A stretch of 64,000 nucleotides of DNA from Paenibacillus ferrarius (lineage in GTDB: Bacteria; Bacillota; Bacilli; Paenibacillales; NBRC-103111). The position numbers were made by a program, and so were the translations under genes. This document shows, piece after piece, positions 41,666 to 49,304 of the stretch (positions are counted from its first letter, which is position 1; the number at the start of each line of letters is the position of its first letter). The notes below the pieces were generated by a model. It was not told the DNA's origin. It made no database searches and was given only the letters and a program-made list of their open reading frames with translations. The stretch lies in assembly GCF_002027705.1 (NCBI RefSeq), contig NZ_MBTG01000016.1:62001-126000 (forward strand). The letters run 5' to 3'.

Positions 41666-42970
41666 TTAAGCTTCAGCAAACTGCGGCAGAAAAGCCTTGT
41701 TTTGCTCTAGCATTTCCTTCAGCATACGATCGGCAATATTGACCGAAGGTACGAGGGGATGATGGCCCAAGGCCTGAAGCGCCAGACTGCGGTCTCCATG
41801 CACAGCCGCTTCAATTGCGAGCTGCTCATAGGTTTTAACTGCATGTATCAAACCTTTGACTGAAACCGGAACATAGGAGACAGGCAAAGGAATAGGCCCC
41901 TGCTTCGTCACAACACAATTTACCTCAATACAAGCATCATGTGGCAAAAAGTCCAACGTATGGCCATTGGCCACATTCAATGTTTGAATATCGCGCGAAT
42001 CATTATAAAGTGATTTCATGAGATTAACAGCGGCTTCCGAGTAATAGGTGCCTCCGCGTTTCTCAAGCTGCTTTGGCTTCTCCGCCAAATTGGGATCTTT
42101 GTACAGCTCGAACAACTCGTCTTCCAAGCGTTTGACAACCTCTGCGCGTGTGCCTTCTTTCTTCGAAGACGCCATTTGATCTTGCAGCATTTCCTGCGTT
42201 AAATAAAAATATTTCAAGTAGTAGGAAGGAATAGCGCCAAGCCCATGGATGAAATCGGCATTCCACTCGGATTGCGGGACATTTTTGGCCGAGTATCCCT
42301 CTTTCAGATCAAACAGCTTCTCCAGCTTGGAATCACCGTCAACACTAACCTTCGTCACCCAGTTCAAATGATTAAGACCCACGAATTCGGCATAAATGCG
42401 CTCCACCGGAACCTCGAATAAGGCGGACAGCCATTTATAAACGCCTGTTGGCGAATTGCATAACCCAATCGACTTGATCTTCGAATATTTGTTAATCGCT
42501 TCGGTGACCATCCCTGCCGGATTCGTAAAATTAAGCAGCCAAGCTTCGGGACATAGCTCCTCCATATCCTTGCAAATATCAAGCAGCACGGGAATTGTAC
42601 GCAGCGCTTTCATCATCCCCCCGGGACCCGTCGTTTCCTGCCCAATCACCCCATATTTGAGCGGAATCGTCTCATCCCAGATTCGTGCTTCGAGAAGGCC
42701 AACTCGCATCTGAGTAGATACGAAGACAGCTCCCTCCAGCGCTTCGCGTCGATTCATCGTTAAATGAACCGTCATGGGCAATCCAGACTTCTCAACCATC
42801 CTTTTGGCTAAGCTCCCTACAATTTCAAGCTTGTGTTGGCCTGCGGGAATATCTACCAGCCAGATCTCAGATACCGGCAGCTGCGCATGATTGAGAATAA
42901 TTCCTTCAATTAATTCCGGCGTATAGGAGGAACCTCCCCCGATAACTGCGATCTTCAATTTTTCACTCAT
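41666..42970 (-). CDS. GH4 6-phospho-beta-glycosidase
   Basis: GH4 enzymes use NAD and Mn2+ to hydrolyse 6-phospho-glycosides. The 434-residue protein has the Rossmann start IAVIGGGSSYTPELIEG, GQETTGPGGMMKALRTIPV near residue 115, LNFTNPAGMVTEA near 155, the metal-binding cysteine in LCNSPTG near 175 and GLNHLNWV near 205. CN-P around the cysteine is seen in the beta-specific branch (cellobiose- or chitobiose-6-phosphate hydrolases). It overlaps the kinase gene by eight bases. With no PTS gene here, the kinase probably makes its phosphorylated substrate. A chitobiose-type substrate fits the GH18 gene but is inferred. Confidence 0.92.
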   Translation of the reverse strand: MSEKLKIAVIGGGSSYTPELIEGIILNHAQLPVSEIWLVDIPAGQHKLEIVGSLAKRMVEKSGLPMTVHLTMNRREALEGAVFVSTQMRVGLLEARIWDETIPLKYGVIGQETTGPGGMMKALRTIPVLLDICKDMEELCPEAWLLNFTNPAGMVTEAINKYSKIKSIGLCNSPTGVYKWLSALFEVPVERIYAEFVGLNHLNWVTKVSVDGDSKLEKLFDLKEGYSAKNVPQSEWNADFIHGLGAIPSYYLKYFYLTQEMLQDQMASSKKEGTRAEVVKRLEDELFELYKDPNLAEKPKQLEKRGGTYYSEAAVNLMKSLYNDSRDIQTLNVANGHTLDFLPHDACIEVNCVVTKQGPIPLPVSYVPVSVKGLIHAVKTYEQLAIEAAVHGDRSLALQALGHHPLVPSVNIADRMLKEMLEQNKAFLPQFAEA

Positions 42971-43949
42971 GATAAACGACTCCTTTGATGTTTGTTATTT
43001 GACCTAGCTTTTCATAAGTCGAAGCGGCAATCGTCATTCCGTCTTTCTCCATGGCTAACAGGATGGAACCGACCACCGGCTCTACCGTCAAAATGTTCAA
43101 CTGACAACCAGGAGCTGCCTCGCGAACCTCTTTGGCAATATAAGGATGAATGAACTGGCCATTTCCTTTTGTTAACACACTGCCTGCCAATACAAGATCG
43201 AAGTTCTCCTCCTGCATATGCAAGCGTTCAATGACGGCTCTGGCGGATAAACCTAGTTCAGCACCTTGTTTTTGCAAAATCTGGATAGATGCCTGATCCC
43301 CTCTTGCGGCAGCATCGAAGATCAGCTTCGTCAAGTCCGACGGAATCCGCTTATGAAGATCAAGAAAATGATGAAACATGTCTTCAACCGAACCATAGCC
43401 CAGCGTCTGTAAAATTAAATCGGTCAGCAAAGTGGGCTTGATGCGCCCCTCCCATGCTCGAATGACAGTTCGGAAGGCTTCAATCGAAAGCTCGCTGCCT
43501 CCGCCAAAATCGCCAAACGCATAACCAAATCCGCCGCATTGGAACATCTGACCCTGCTTATTAATGCCAGCTGCATTCATGCCAGTTCCACAGATGAGCA
43601 CGGCGCCATATGGCTTGGCTGTTCCCGCACGCATCGCGATAATTGTGTCACATACGATATGGGCATTAGCAAATCCATAGCTTTGAATCATGGGCCTTAG
43701 TATGCGATAGTCCGCTTCTCGATCGGCCCCCGCTAACCCAAACCAGGCGATACGTATATCCGCAGGTTGAAGGTTCGCTTGATTAAGGGCCTGAAATACG
43801 GCATCTTTAATATTCGAATTGGCTAAATCTACATTGATTTGGTGATTGCCTGGGCCGCTTCTGCCGCTTGCCAGCCAATTGCCCGTTTCATCTGTAAGGA
43901 TGGCGTATGTTTTCGTGGCGCCTGCATCCACACCTAAGTAATAGTTCAA
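42963..43949 (-). CDS. BadF/BadG-family sugar kinase, GH4-coupled
   Basis: The 328-residue ASKHA-fold kinase has YLGVDAGATKTYAILTD, AWFGLAGADREADYR near residue 70, GAVLICGTGMNAAGI near 120 and GGFGYAFGDFGGGSELSIEA near 140. It is the same family as the murK-like protein but clearly divergent. Translation starts at TTG about ten bases after GGGAG and overlaps GH4 at its end, so the two are coupled. It could phosphorylate a disaccharide before GH4, or free GlcNAc after it; the overlap favours a step just before GH4. Confidence 0.88.
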   Translation of the reverse strand: MNYYLGVDAGATKTYAILTDETGNWLASGRSGPGNHQINVDLANSNIKDAVFQALNQANLQPADIRIAWFGLAGADREADYRILRPMIQSYGFANAHIVCDTIIAMRAGTAKPYGAVLICGTGMNAAGINKQGQMFQCGGFGYAFGDFGGGSELSIEAFRTVIRAWEGRIKPTLLTDLILQTLGYGSVEDMFHHFLDLHKRIPSDLTKLIFDAAARGDQASIQILQKQGAELGLSARAVIERLHMQEENFDLVLAGSVLTKGNGQFIHPYIAKEVREAAPGCQLNILTVEPVVGSILLAMEKDGMTIAASTYEKLGQITNIKGVVYHE

Positions 43950-43979
43950 TCCATTTCACTCCCACCATCATGGTTACTT

Positions 43980-44987
43980 TTATCTATGTTTGTAATTGGC
44001 TGTTGAATGTCTGATGATTAGCTGGGGCTGCAAGAGCACTGAACTATTCCTTTGTGCGCCGCCAATGAGCTTAAGCAAAAGCCGAACCGCTTCTTTCCCC
44101 ATTTGTTCCACAGGTTGACGAATCGTCGTGAGCTGCGGATGGATCTCAGAAGCAAATAGCTGATTATCATAACCGATAATCGACATATCATCCGGAACGC
44201 GGTACCCTTTGGCCCGAAAAGCATCCATTGCGCCTAACGCGAGCGCATCATCCCCGGCGAATACAGCCGTTGGAACAATTCCCGCTTCGATCCACGCTGT
44301 TGCGGCTTGAAAGCCGCTGCGAATTCCGAATTCGGTATGAGTTACTGCAAGAGGCGCAATGCCGGATTGCTCCAATGCTTTCTCGAAACCGCGTTTGCGT
44401 TCTCTAACACTAAGAAAGTGTTCGGGGCCGCTCACATGAGCGATATGCGTATGGCCTAACTCAATTAAGTGCTTGGTCGCCTCGAATCCCCCAACATAAT
44501 TATCGACATTCACAGTTACAGCTCTGGTGTTGTCATCGTGGTTATCAATGATCACGAACGGAATGTTTTTGCGCTTCAGCTCCATAACAATTTGCTTCTC
44601 ATTCAGTGGAGAAAGCACGATAATGCCGTCGACACGATCCTCCTGAAATAAGAAGCTATTTTGCTTCTCAGCCTCTTCCTGCGTCGGCGAGGAAATGGAT
44701 AAGGCTAAGAAATAGCCTTTCTCCTCCAAATGTTCATTCACCGCTTGAACAATATCGTGAAAGACCGAATCGTTCAATGTAACCAACGTAAGCCCAATTA
44801 ATCCCGTTGTTCCACGCGCCAAGCTGCGCGCAGCTGAATTAGGCTGGTAATTCAATTCTTTGATGGCTTGCAGCACCTTTTGCCGATTGCCTTCGCGGAC
44901 CGTCGCAACATTGTTGAGAACCCTTGATACCGTAACTAGAGAAACACCTGACTTGGTGACAATATCCAAAATACTGATCTTTTTAAT
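43980..44987 (-). CDS. LacI-family regulator, copy 2, apparent ATT start
   Basis: The protein matches LacI copy 1 almost throughout: SGVSLVTVSRVLNNVATVRE, PFVIIDNHDDNTRAVTVNVD, LGHTHIAHVSGPEHFLSVRE. Aligning the two upstream regions puts the start at ATT (44987-44985), ten bases after GGGAG, where copy 1 has ATG at the same distance. The next usable codon is TTG at 44969; it is about 30 bases from the ribosome site and would cut six residues from the N-terminus. A LacI-type operator matching the one before the lipoprotein gene lies 52-71 bases upstream. It is followed by the kinase gene after 30 bases. It probably represses the transporter operon and itself. Confidence 0.9.
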   Translation of the reverse strand: MKKISILDIVTKSGVSLVTVSRVLNNVATVREGNRQKVLQAIKELNYQPNSAARSLARGTTGLIGLTLVTLNDSVFHDIVQAVNEHLEEKGYFLALSISSPTQEEAEKQNSFLFQEDRVDGIIVLSPLNEKQIVMELKRKNIPFVIIDNHDDNTRAVTVNVDNYVGGFEATKHLIELGHTHIAHVSGPEHFLSVRERKRGFEKALEQSGIAPLAVTHTEFGIRSGFQAATAWIEAGIVPTAVFAGDDALALGAMDAFRAKGYRVPDDMSIIGYDNQLFASEIHPQLTTIRQPVEQMGKEAVRLLLKLIGGAQRNSSVLLQPQLIIRHSTANYKHR

Positions 44988-45038
44988 TGCAATCGAACTC
45001 CCGTTTCGGTGATTTTATTGTCGTTCCATTCGATTCAA

Positions 45039-45058
45039 TTGTTTAAACGTTTATACTT
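45039..45058. promoter_or_regulatory. LacI-type operator upstream of LacI copy 2
   Basis: TTGTTTAAACGTTTATACTT shares its right arm exactly, and 7 of 10 bases of its left arm, with the perfect palindrome at 48403-48422. It lies between the permease stop and the LacI start, which fits autoregulation. Confidence 0.65.
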
Positions 45059-45071
45059 AAGAGAGATAATG

Positions 45072-46010
45072 CTACTCCTTTAATCCCCCTTCTGACAATC
45101 CGCTCACAATATACCGATACAGAAACAAGGAAATAATGACTGGCGGCAGCGAAGCTACGAATCCTCCAGCTGTCATGAGGCCCCAGTCAATACTGTGTTT
45201 GCCAATAAATTCTCGAACGGCAATAGGCAGTGTTTTGGAAGCATACGTTTGACTGAAGGCACTTGCAAAAATAAATTCATCCCACGAATTCAAAAAGGTG
45301 AAAATGGCGGTTGCGGCGATACCTGGCAGCGCCAAGGGTAAAATGATTTTGTACATCGTTTTGAATTTACCGCACCCATCCATGTAGGCCGCTTCTTCCA
45401 TCTCTTTGGAAATGGATTGAAAGTACCCGCTCATGAGCCAAATAGCAAAAGGCAGGCTGGTTGCGATATAGGCAATAATCAGTGCCCAAGTCGTATCCAA
45501 AAGCGGTTTCGTGTGCAGGATAATAATGGAGGTAAACGGGATAGATAAGGTTAATCCCTCTCTCATCATGATGTATAGCGGCACGATAATACTGATAGAA
45601 GGCAATAACTGCATAGCCAAAATAATGAACAGCAGTGTGACCCGAAACGGAAATTTGATTCGCGCCAAGGCATACGATGCAAATACGCCTACGAAAATTG
45701 TAATCACCGTTGTCCATAAGGAGACCGATAAACTATTTTCTAAGGCATGCACAAAATCTTTCCCCGTACTCCCTTGAAATAACTTCACATAGTTGCCAAA
45801 CGTCGGCAAATGGGGGAACAGATGCCCGGATAACAGCTCTTGCGATTGGCTGACCGAAGAAATCATCAAATACAGAAAGGGTGAAAGCGTAAATATCGTT
45901 AAAAGGATAATGCCCAACCACAAATAAATGGGGGGAATAAGCTCACTTGGACTGACTTTAAATAAACGAACTCGCCAAGACGGGGTTCTGCTTGCTACCT
46001 CTCTGCTCAC
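45072..46010 (-). CDS. Sugar ABC transporter permease of the GH4 locus
   Basis: A 312-residue CUT1-type permease of the MalG group, six helices, EAA loop EEAAYMDGCGKFKTMYKI near residue 205. The start is a GTG after GGGGGAAG. It is 12 bases downstream of its partner and ends before the LacI operator. Substrate is inferred from kinase, GH4 and GH18 downstream. Confidence 0.92.
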   Translation of the reverse strand: MSREVASRTPSWRVRLFKVSPSELIPPIYLWLGIILLTIFTLSPFLYLMISSVSQSQELLSGHLFPHLPTFGNYVKLFQGSTGKDFVHALENSLSVSLWTTVITIFVGVFASYALARIKFPFRVTLLFIILAMQLLPSISIIVPLYIMMREGLTLSIPFTSIIILHTKPLLDTTWALIIAYIATSLPFAIWLMSGYFQSISKEMEEAAYMDGCGKFKTMYKIILPLALPGIAATAIFTFLNSWDEFIFASAFSQTYASKTLPIAVREFIGKHSIDWGLMTAGGFVASLPPVIISLFLYRYIVSGLSEGGLKE

Positions 46011-46022
46011 CGTTCTTCCCCC

Positions 46023-46949
46023 TTACTGTTCTTTCTGCTGTCTCTTCAGCATGATCATATAGATAACAATGAAAATTAAAATGAAAATGGTGGAAATCCA
46101 AGCCATCGCTGACGCTCTGCCTAAATAAAAGTAGCGGAATGCAAAGTTATACGTTAGATAACTAACCGATGTATTCGGATTTCCTGTGAAAACCGTTAGA
46201 ATGTCATACACTCGAAATGCGCCAATTACACGCAATACGAGAGCAATCATCAGTGAGGGCATCAACTGCGGAAGTGTCACATGCCATATTTTCTTCCAAA
46301 AGTTGGCGCCGTCAATGGCTGCTGCCTCATACAAGGAAACCGATATGGATTGCATGCCCGCCAATAGCAGCAAGGTCATAAAAGGCGTCATTTTCCAGAT
46401 ATCCGTCAAAGCTGTGAAAAAAACTACCTTGCCGGAGCTGGAAAGCCACACCGGATTCGTATCGGCTCCCAGCACATGCATGTTATGCAAAATCGTATTC
46501 AAAGCGCCGTATCCTGGCTGATAAATCCAGTTCCACAGCAACCCATTCACTAACGTGAGCATCGCCCAAGGAATGATAATAATGCCTCTAAAAAACGATC
46601 TGCCAATGAACGTCTGGTTCAGTACAAGAGCACATAGAAAACCGATAGCCAATTCAAGCGCCACTGAAAAAACGGTGAAATAACTCGTATTTTTCATGGA
46701 AATCCAAAAGTCCTGCAGCACAGAAATGTCCATATAATTTCTCAAACCTACATATTCAATGGTTGAACCGTCCATCAAATTGTATTTAAAAAAGCTCCAA
46801 ACCAGCGACTGTACAATGGGTAAGATAAATATTCTTAACAAGAGATACAGCGTAGGCGCCAGCAGGAGGATCGCAAATAAGATATCCTTCCGTTCTTTTT
46901 TCGAAGAAGGAAATAGGCTTCTTTTGGTAGCAAATTGACTTTTGAGCAC
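46023..46949 (-). CDS. Sugar ABC transporter permease of the GH4 locus
   Basis: A 308-residue CUT1-type permease of the MalF group, with EAA loop EAAAIDGANFWKKIWHVTL near residue 215. I chose GTG 46949, six bases after GGAGGG; the ATG at 46955 touches that site and is unlikely. It follows the lipoprotein gene by 22 bases. Confidence 0.92.
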   Translation of the reverse strand: MLKSQFATKRSLFPSSKKERKDILFAILLLAPTLYLLLRIFILPIVQSLVWSFFKYNLMDGSTIEYVGLRNYMDISVLQDFWISMKNTSYFTVFSVALELAIGFLCALVLNQTFIGRSFFRGIIIIPWAMLTLVNGLLWNWIYQPGYGALNTILHNMHVLGADTNPVWLSSSGKVVFFTALTDIWKMTPFMTLLLLAGMQSISVSLYEAAAIDGANFWKKIWHVTLPQLMPSLMIALVLRVIGAFRVYDILTVFTGNPNTSVSYLTYNFAFRYFYLGRASAMAWISTIFILIFIVIYMIMLKRQQKEQ

Positions 46950-46971
46950 GCTCATCCCTCCACACCCTGCT

Positions 46972-48354
46972 TTACTTAGCTGCTGTTTTTATGGCTTCGT
47001 CGATTTTCTTGGAAGCTTCATCCAACGCTTGCTGAGGAGTTTGGTGCTTCGTCAAACCGGATACCACTTGATTGGATAAAATATCTGCCCATTCGACATA
47101 ACCAGGCGCATTCGGACGATTGTGGCCATATTGGAATTCCGGCATAATTTTACTTAATGATTTCGTTGTATCAGCCTTGATAATCGCCTCGTCCGTGTAA
47201 AGCTCCTGCAGCGATGGATACGTACCGGTATTCGCGTAGAACGGCACTTGGAAATCCCTTGACCCGATCCAGCTTAAGAACGCAAGTGCCGCTTGCTTCT
47301 TCTTGCTTGATTTCATAATCGCGATGCCTTCAGACCCTGTCACGGAGGAAGAAACAACACTTCCTTGTCCTGGCAGCAAACCTACGTCGCTTTGATTTAC
47401 CACTTTGGATTTCGTTGGATCATTCAGATCAGGATACATGTTCTCCCAGTTGCTCATCATAGCAATTTTGCCAGCCATGAAAGCATTTTTCACGTCTTCT
47501 TCTGTCCACTGCAGGCTTGCAGGGTCTACCGTTTTGTCCGTATTAATAAGGTCCGACATATATTGAAGCGTTTGCACGGATTCCTTGGAATTAACATTAA
47601 GCTTGCCATTGTCCCCAATCATATTGCCGCCGAAAGCGTACACCATGCTGACATAATCACAAATTAAGCCTTCTGCCTGCTTCCATGCCCAGCCTGATCC
47701 GTAAACGCCGTTCGCTGTCAGCTTCTTGGATGCTTCTCTAAATTCATCCCACGTTTTTGGCGGGGCGTCGTAGCCTGCTTTTTTCAACAAATCCTTGTTC
47801 CAGTAAAAATGTTTTGTGCTTGAATAATACGGAATTCCCATCAAGTGATTATCGAACATCGCTGACGAAAGCGAAGATTGCGTGTATTTCTTTTGGACAT
47901 CTGCAGGAATAACATTAGTCAAATCCTCGGCAATATTCCCTTTTAGAAATTGTCCCGCCCAAATGGTATCCATCTCAACAACATCAATATCGGACGAATT
48001 CGATAACGCCGCTGTCGTTATTTTGCCATATAGAGAGTTGTAGTCTACGGCGAGTTCATTGACTTTAATGCCTGTTTTCTCTGTAAATTGCTTAAATAAC
48101 GTTCCAATCTTACCATCCGTATCAACGACGAGAACAGTAATTTCCTGCCCTTTCAGCGAAGGATCATTCACTTTATCCCAGCTGAGCTTGCCCGAAGCCG
48201 CAGCCGCAGCCGTGGATACCGCTGAAGTTTCCGTTGCTTTCGCCGTCGATGCTGCATCCGTGTTGTCTGTTTTGGTTGGAATCGTGCTGCAGCCTGCCAA
48301 AAAAGCGCTTACTGTTAAACATGAAACGATACTCTTTAACTTTGCATTTCTCAA
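46972..48354 (-). CDS. Solute-binding lipoprotein of the GH4 locus
   Basis: The protein (460 residues from TTG 48354) has a signal peptide with lipobox FLAGC near residue 22, an Ala/Thr/Ser-rich linker and a CUT1 substrate-binding fold (VDYNSLYGKITTAALSNSSD). I chose TTG because AGGAGGGG lies six bases before it and the peptide then starts MRNAKLKS, a normal signal. A longer frame begins at 48402 but has no site and an unlikely N-terminus. It is the first gene of the transporter operon, behind a sigma-A promoter and a perfect 20-base operator. The ligand is probably an amino-sugar oligosaccharide, inferred from the downstream enzymes. Confidence 0.92.
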   Translation of the reverse strand: MRNAKLKSIVSCLTVSAFLAGCSTIPTKTDNTDAASTAKATETSAVSTAAAAASGKLSWDKVNDPSLKGQEITVLVVDTDGKIGTLFKQFTEKTGIKVNELAVDYNSLYGKITTAALSNSSDIDVVEMDTIWAGQFLKGNIAEDLTNVIPADVQKKYTQSSLSSAMFDNHLMGIPYYSSTKHFYWNKDLLKKAGYDAPPKTWDEFREASKKLTANGVYGSGWAWKQAEGLICDYVSMVYAFGGNMIGDNGKLNVNSKESVQTLQYMSDLINTDKTVDPASLQWTEEDVKNAFMAGKIAMMSNWENMYPDLNDPTKSKVVNQSDVGLLPGQGSVVSSSVTGSEGIAIMKSSKKKQAALAFLSWIGSRDFQVPFYANTGTYPSLQELYTDEAIIKADTTKSLSKIMPEFQYGHNRPNAPGYVEWADILSNQVVSGLTKHQTPQQALDEASKKIDEAIKTAAK

Positions 48355-48402
48355 ATAGAACCCCTCCTCATGGTAAGAAGCACTTGCACCTCTGTAAGTC
48401 AA

Positions 48403-48422
48403 AAGTATAAACGTTTATACTT
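48403..48422. promoter_or_regulatory. Perfect 20-bp LacI-type operator of the GH4-locus transporter
   Basis: AAGTATAAACGTTTATACTT is an exact palindrome with the central CG of LacI operators. It covers about +1 to +20 of the predicted transcript, a roadblock position. The partner copy is at 45039-45058. Confidence 0.8.
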
Positions 48423-48431
48423 AATAAGTAC

Positions 48432-48460
48432 ATAGTAGCTTTTTTTGATTAGGGTGTCAA
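48432..48460 (-). promoter_or_regulatory. Sigma-A promoter of the GH4-locus transporter operon
   Basis: TTGACA (48460-48455) and TACTAT (48437-48432) are 17 bases apart; the -35 is exact and the -10 matches 4 of 6. Transcription should begin at about 48425, just before the operator. Confidence 0.65.
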
Positions 48461-48726
48461 TATGGATTAATTTATGCGTTAGGTTAGCTTACAACAACTT
48501 GTCTTTCAGGGCGATATCCATTTAAGCCGCAATAACCATTGCCATAGCTGCTATTCTGCTATCCTCTCCGGCGTCTACCAAGTTCATTGCATGCCCAACT
48601 CTTCTTTGCAAATGCGAACATCGGCTCCACTACGCTTCTCATTTACACAATAACCAACGCGTATGATACTCCCTGGCACAAAAAGTACGGGTATCCTCGA
48701 TATTTGCAGCTGATTTTCTAGATAAA
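48461..48726. other. Gene-free stretch
   Basis: No convincing ORF. On the minus strand, short fragments with broken frames (for example NEKRSGADVRICKEELGMQ) suggest decayed coding sequence, but I could not assign them. No terminator is visible. Confidence 0.35.
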
Positions 48727-48910
48727 CCTGCGATAATGCATCCTTTTTTTCTCAGAATAGCCTTTTTCCATGAATGCCTGCATTTCTGCATGTATTTCCG
48801 CCCTTTTCTCGGATTTCAGTGAGAAAAGCCACAAATTCCTGCACATTCGCAGGAATTTCCACTTTAAGAGCGATTTTGTTGAAAATACCTGCATTATCGC
48901 AGGTTTTTCA
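48727..48910. repeat. Composite CCTGC hairpin repeat, copy 2
   Basis: CCTGCGATAATGCATCCTTT opens the copy. Hairpins CCTGCACATTCGCAGG (48839-48854) and CCTGCATTATCGCAGG (48888-48903) follow, the last with a T run. Order and spacing resemble copies at 3307 and 56475. Confidence 0.75.
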
Positions 48911-48960
48911 AAGTCACTCGCTACATGCGCTACGCTCGGCGGAACCCGCAATCTCTAAAA

Positions 48961-49215
48961 CCCTGCATTCTCTGCATTACCTGCATTACCTGCATTACCT
49001 ACAATCTCTGCGTTATCTCTGCATTGCCTGCATTACCTGCAATCTCTGTATTCCCCGCATTCCCTGCATTCCCTGCATTCCCTGCATTCCCTGCATTCCC
49101 TGCATTCCCCGCATTCCCTGCAATCCCTGCAATCCCTGCATTCCCTGCATTCCCCGCATTCCCTGCAATCCCTGCATTCCCCGCATTCCCTGCAATCCCT
49201 GCATTACCTGCAGTC
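48961..49215. repeat. 9-bp minisatellite, about 28 units
   Basis: The unit CCCTGCATT is repeated head to tail for about 255 bases. The centre is most regular (about 49055-49110); drift (CCCGCATT, CCTGCAATC) grows to both sides. Because 9 is a multiple of three, all frames stay open across it and give artificial PAF or GNA repeats. It begins about 50 bases after repeat copy 2, whose hairpin arm also reads CCTGCATT. Confidence 0.9.
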
Positions 49216-49304
49216 TCCCATGCGCATCGGATTATAAAAATGGGCCAATTCAAATCAGCAAATGACTCTACTGAAGTGAATTGACCCTTATTAACCTGCA
49301 TTCT

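Noticed and set aside
48480..48716. Transposase remnant on the minus strand
   Set aside because: Short stretches such as RSVVEPMFAFAKKSWACNEL vaguely recall transposase C-termini, but no motif is firm and no inverted ends were found.
48961..49215. CRISPR array
   Set aside because: The repeat is 9 bp with no spacers and no cas genes nearby; it is a simple tandem array.
48774..49265. Proline/cysteine-rich proteins on the plus strand across the same array
   Set aside because: They cover the repeat in shifted frames and lack ribosome sites.
48999..49301. A 100-residue collagen-like (GNA)n protein on the minus strand
   Set aside because: The 9-bp repeat keeps every frame open on both strands; there is no ribosome site before its ATG and codon use is dictated by the repeat. 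It is a by-product of the minisatellite.
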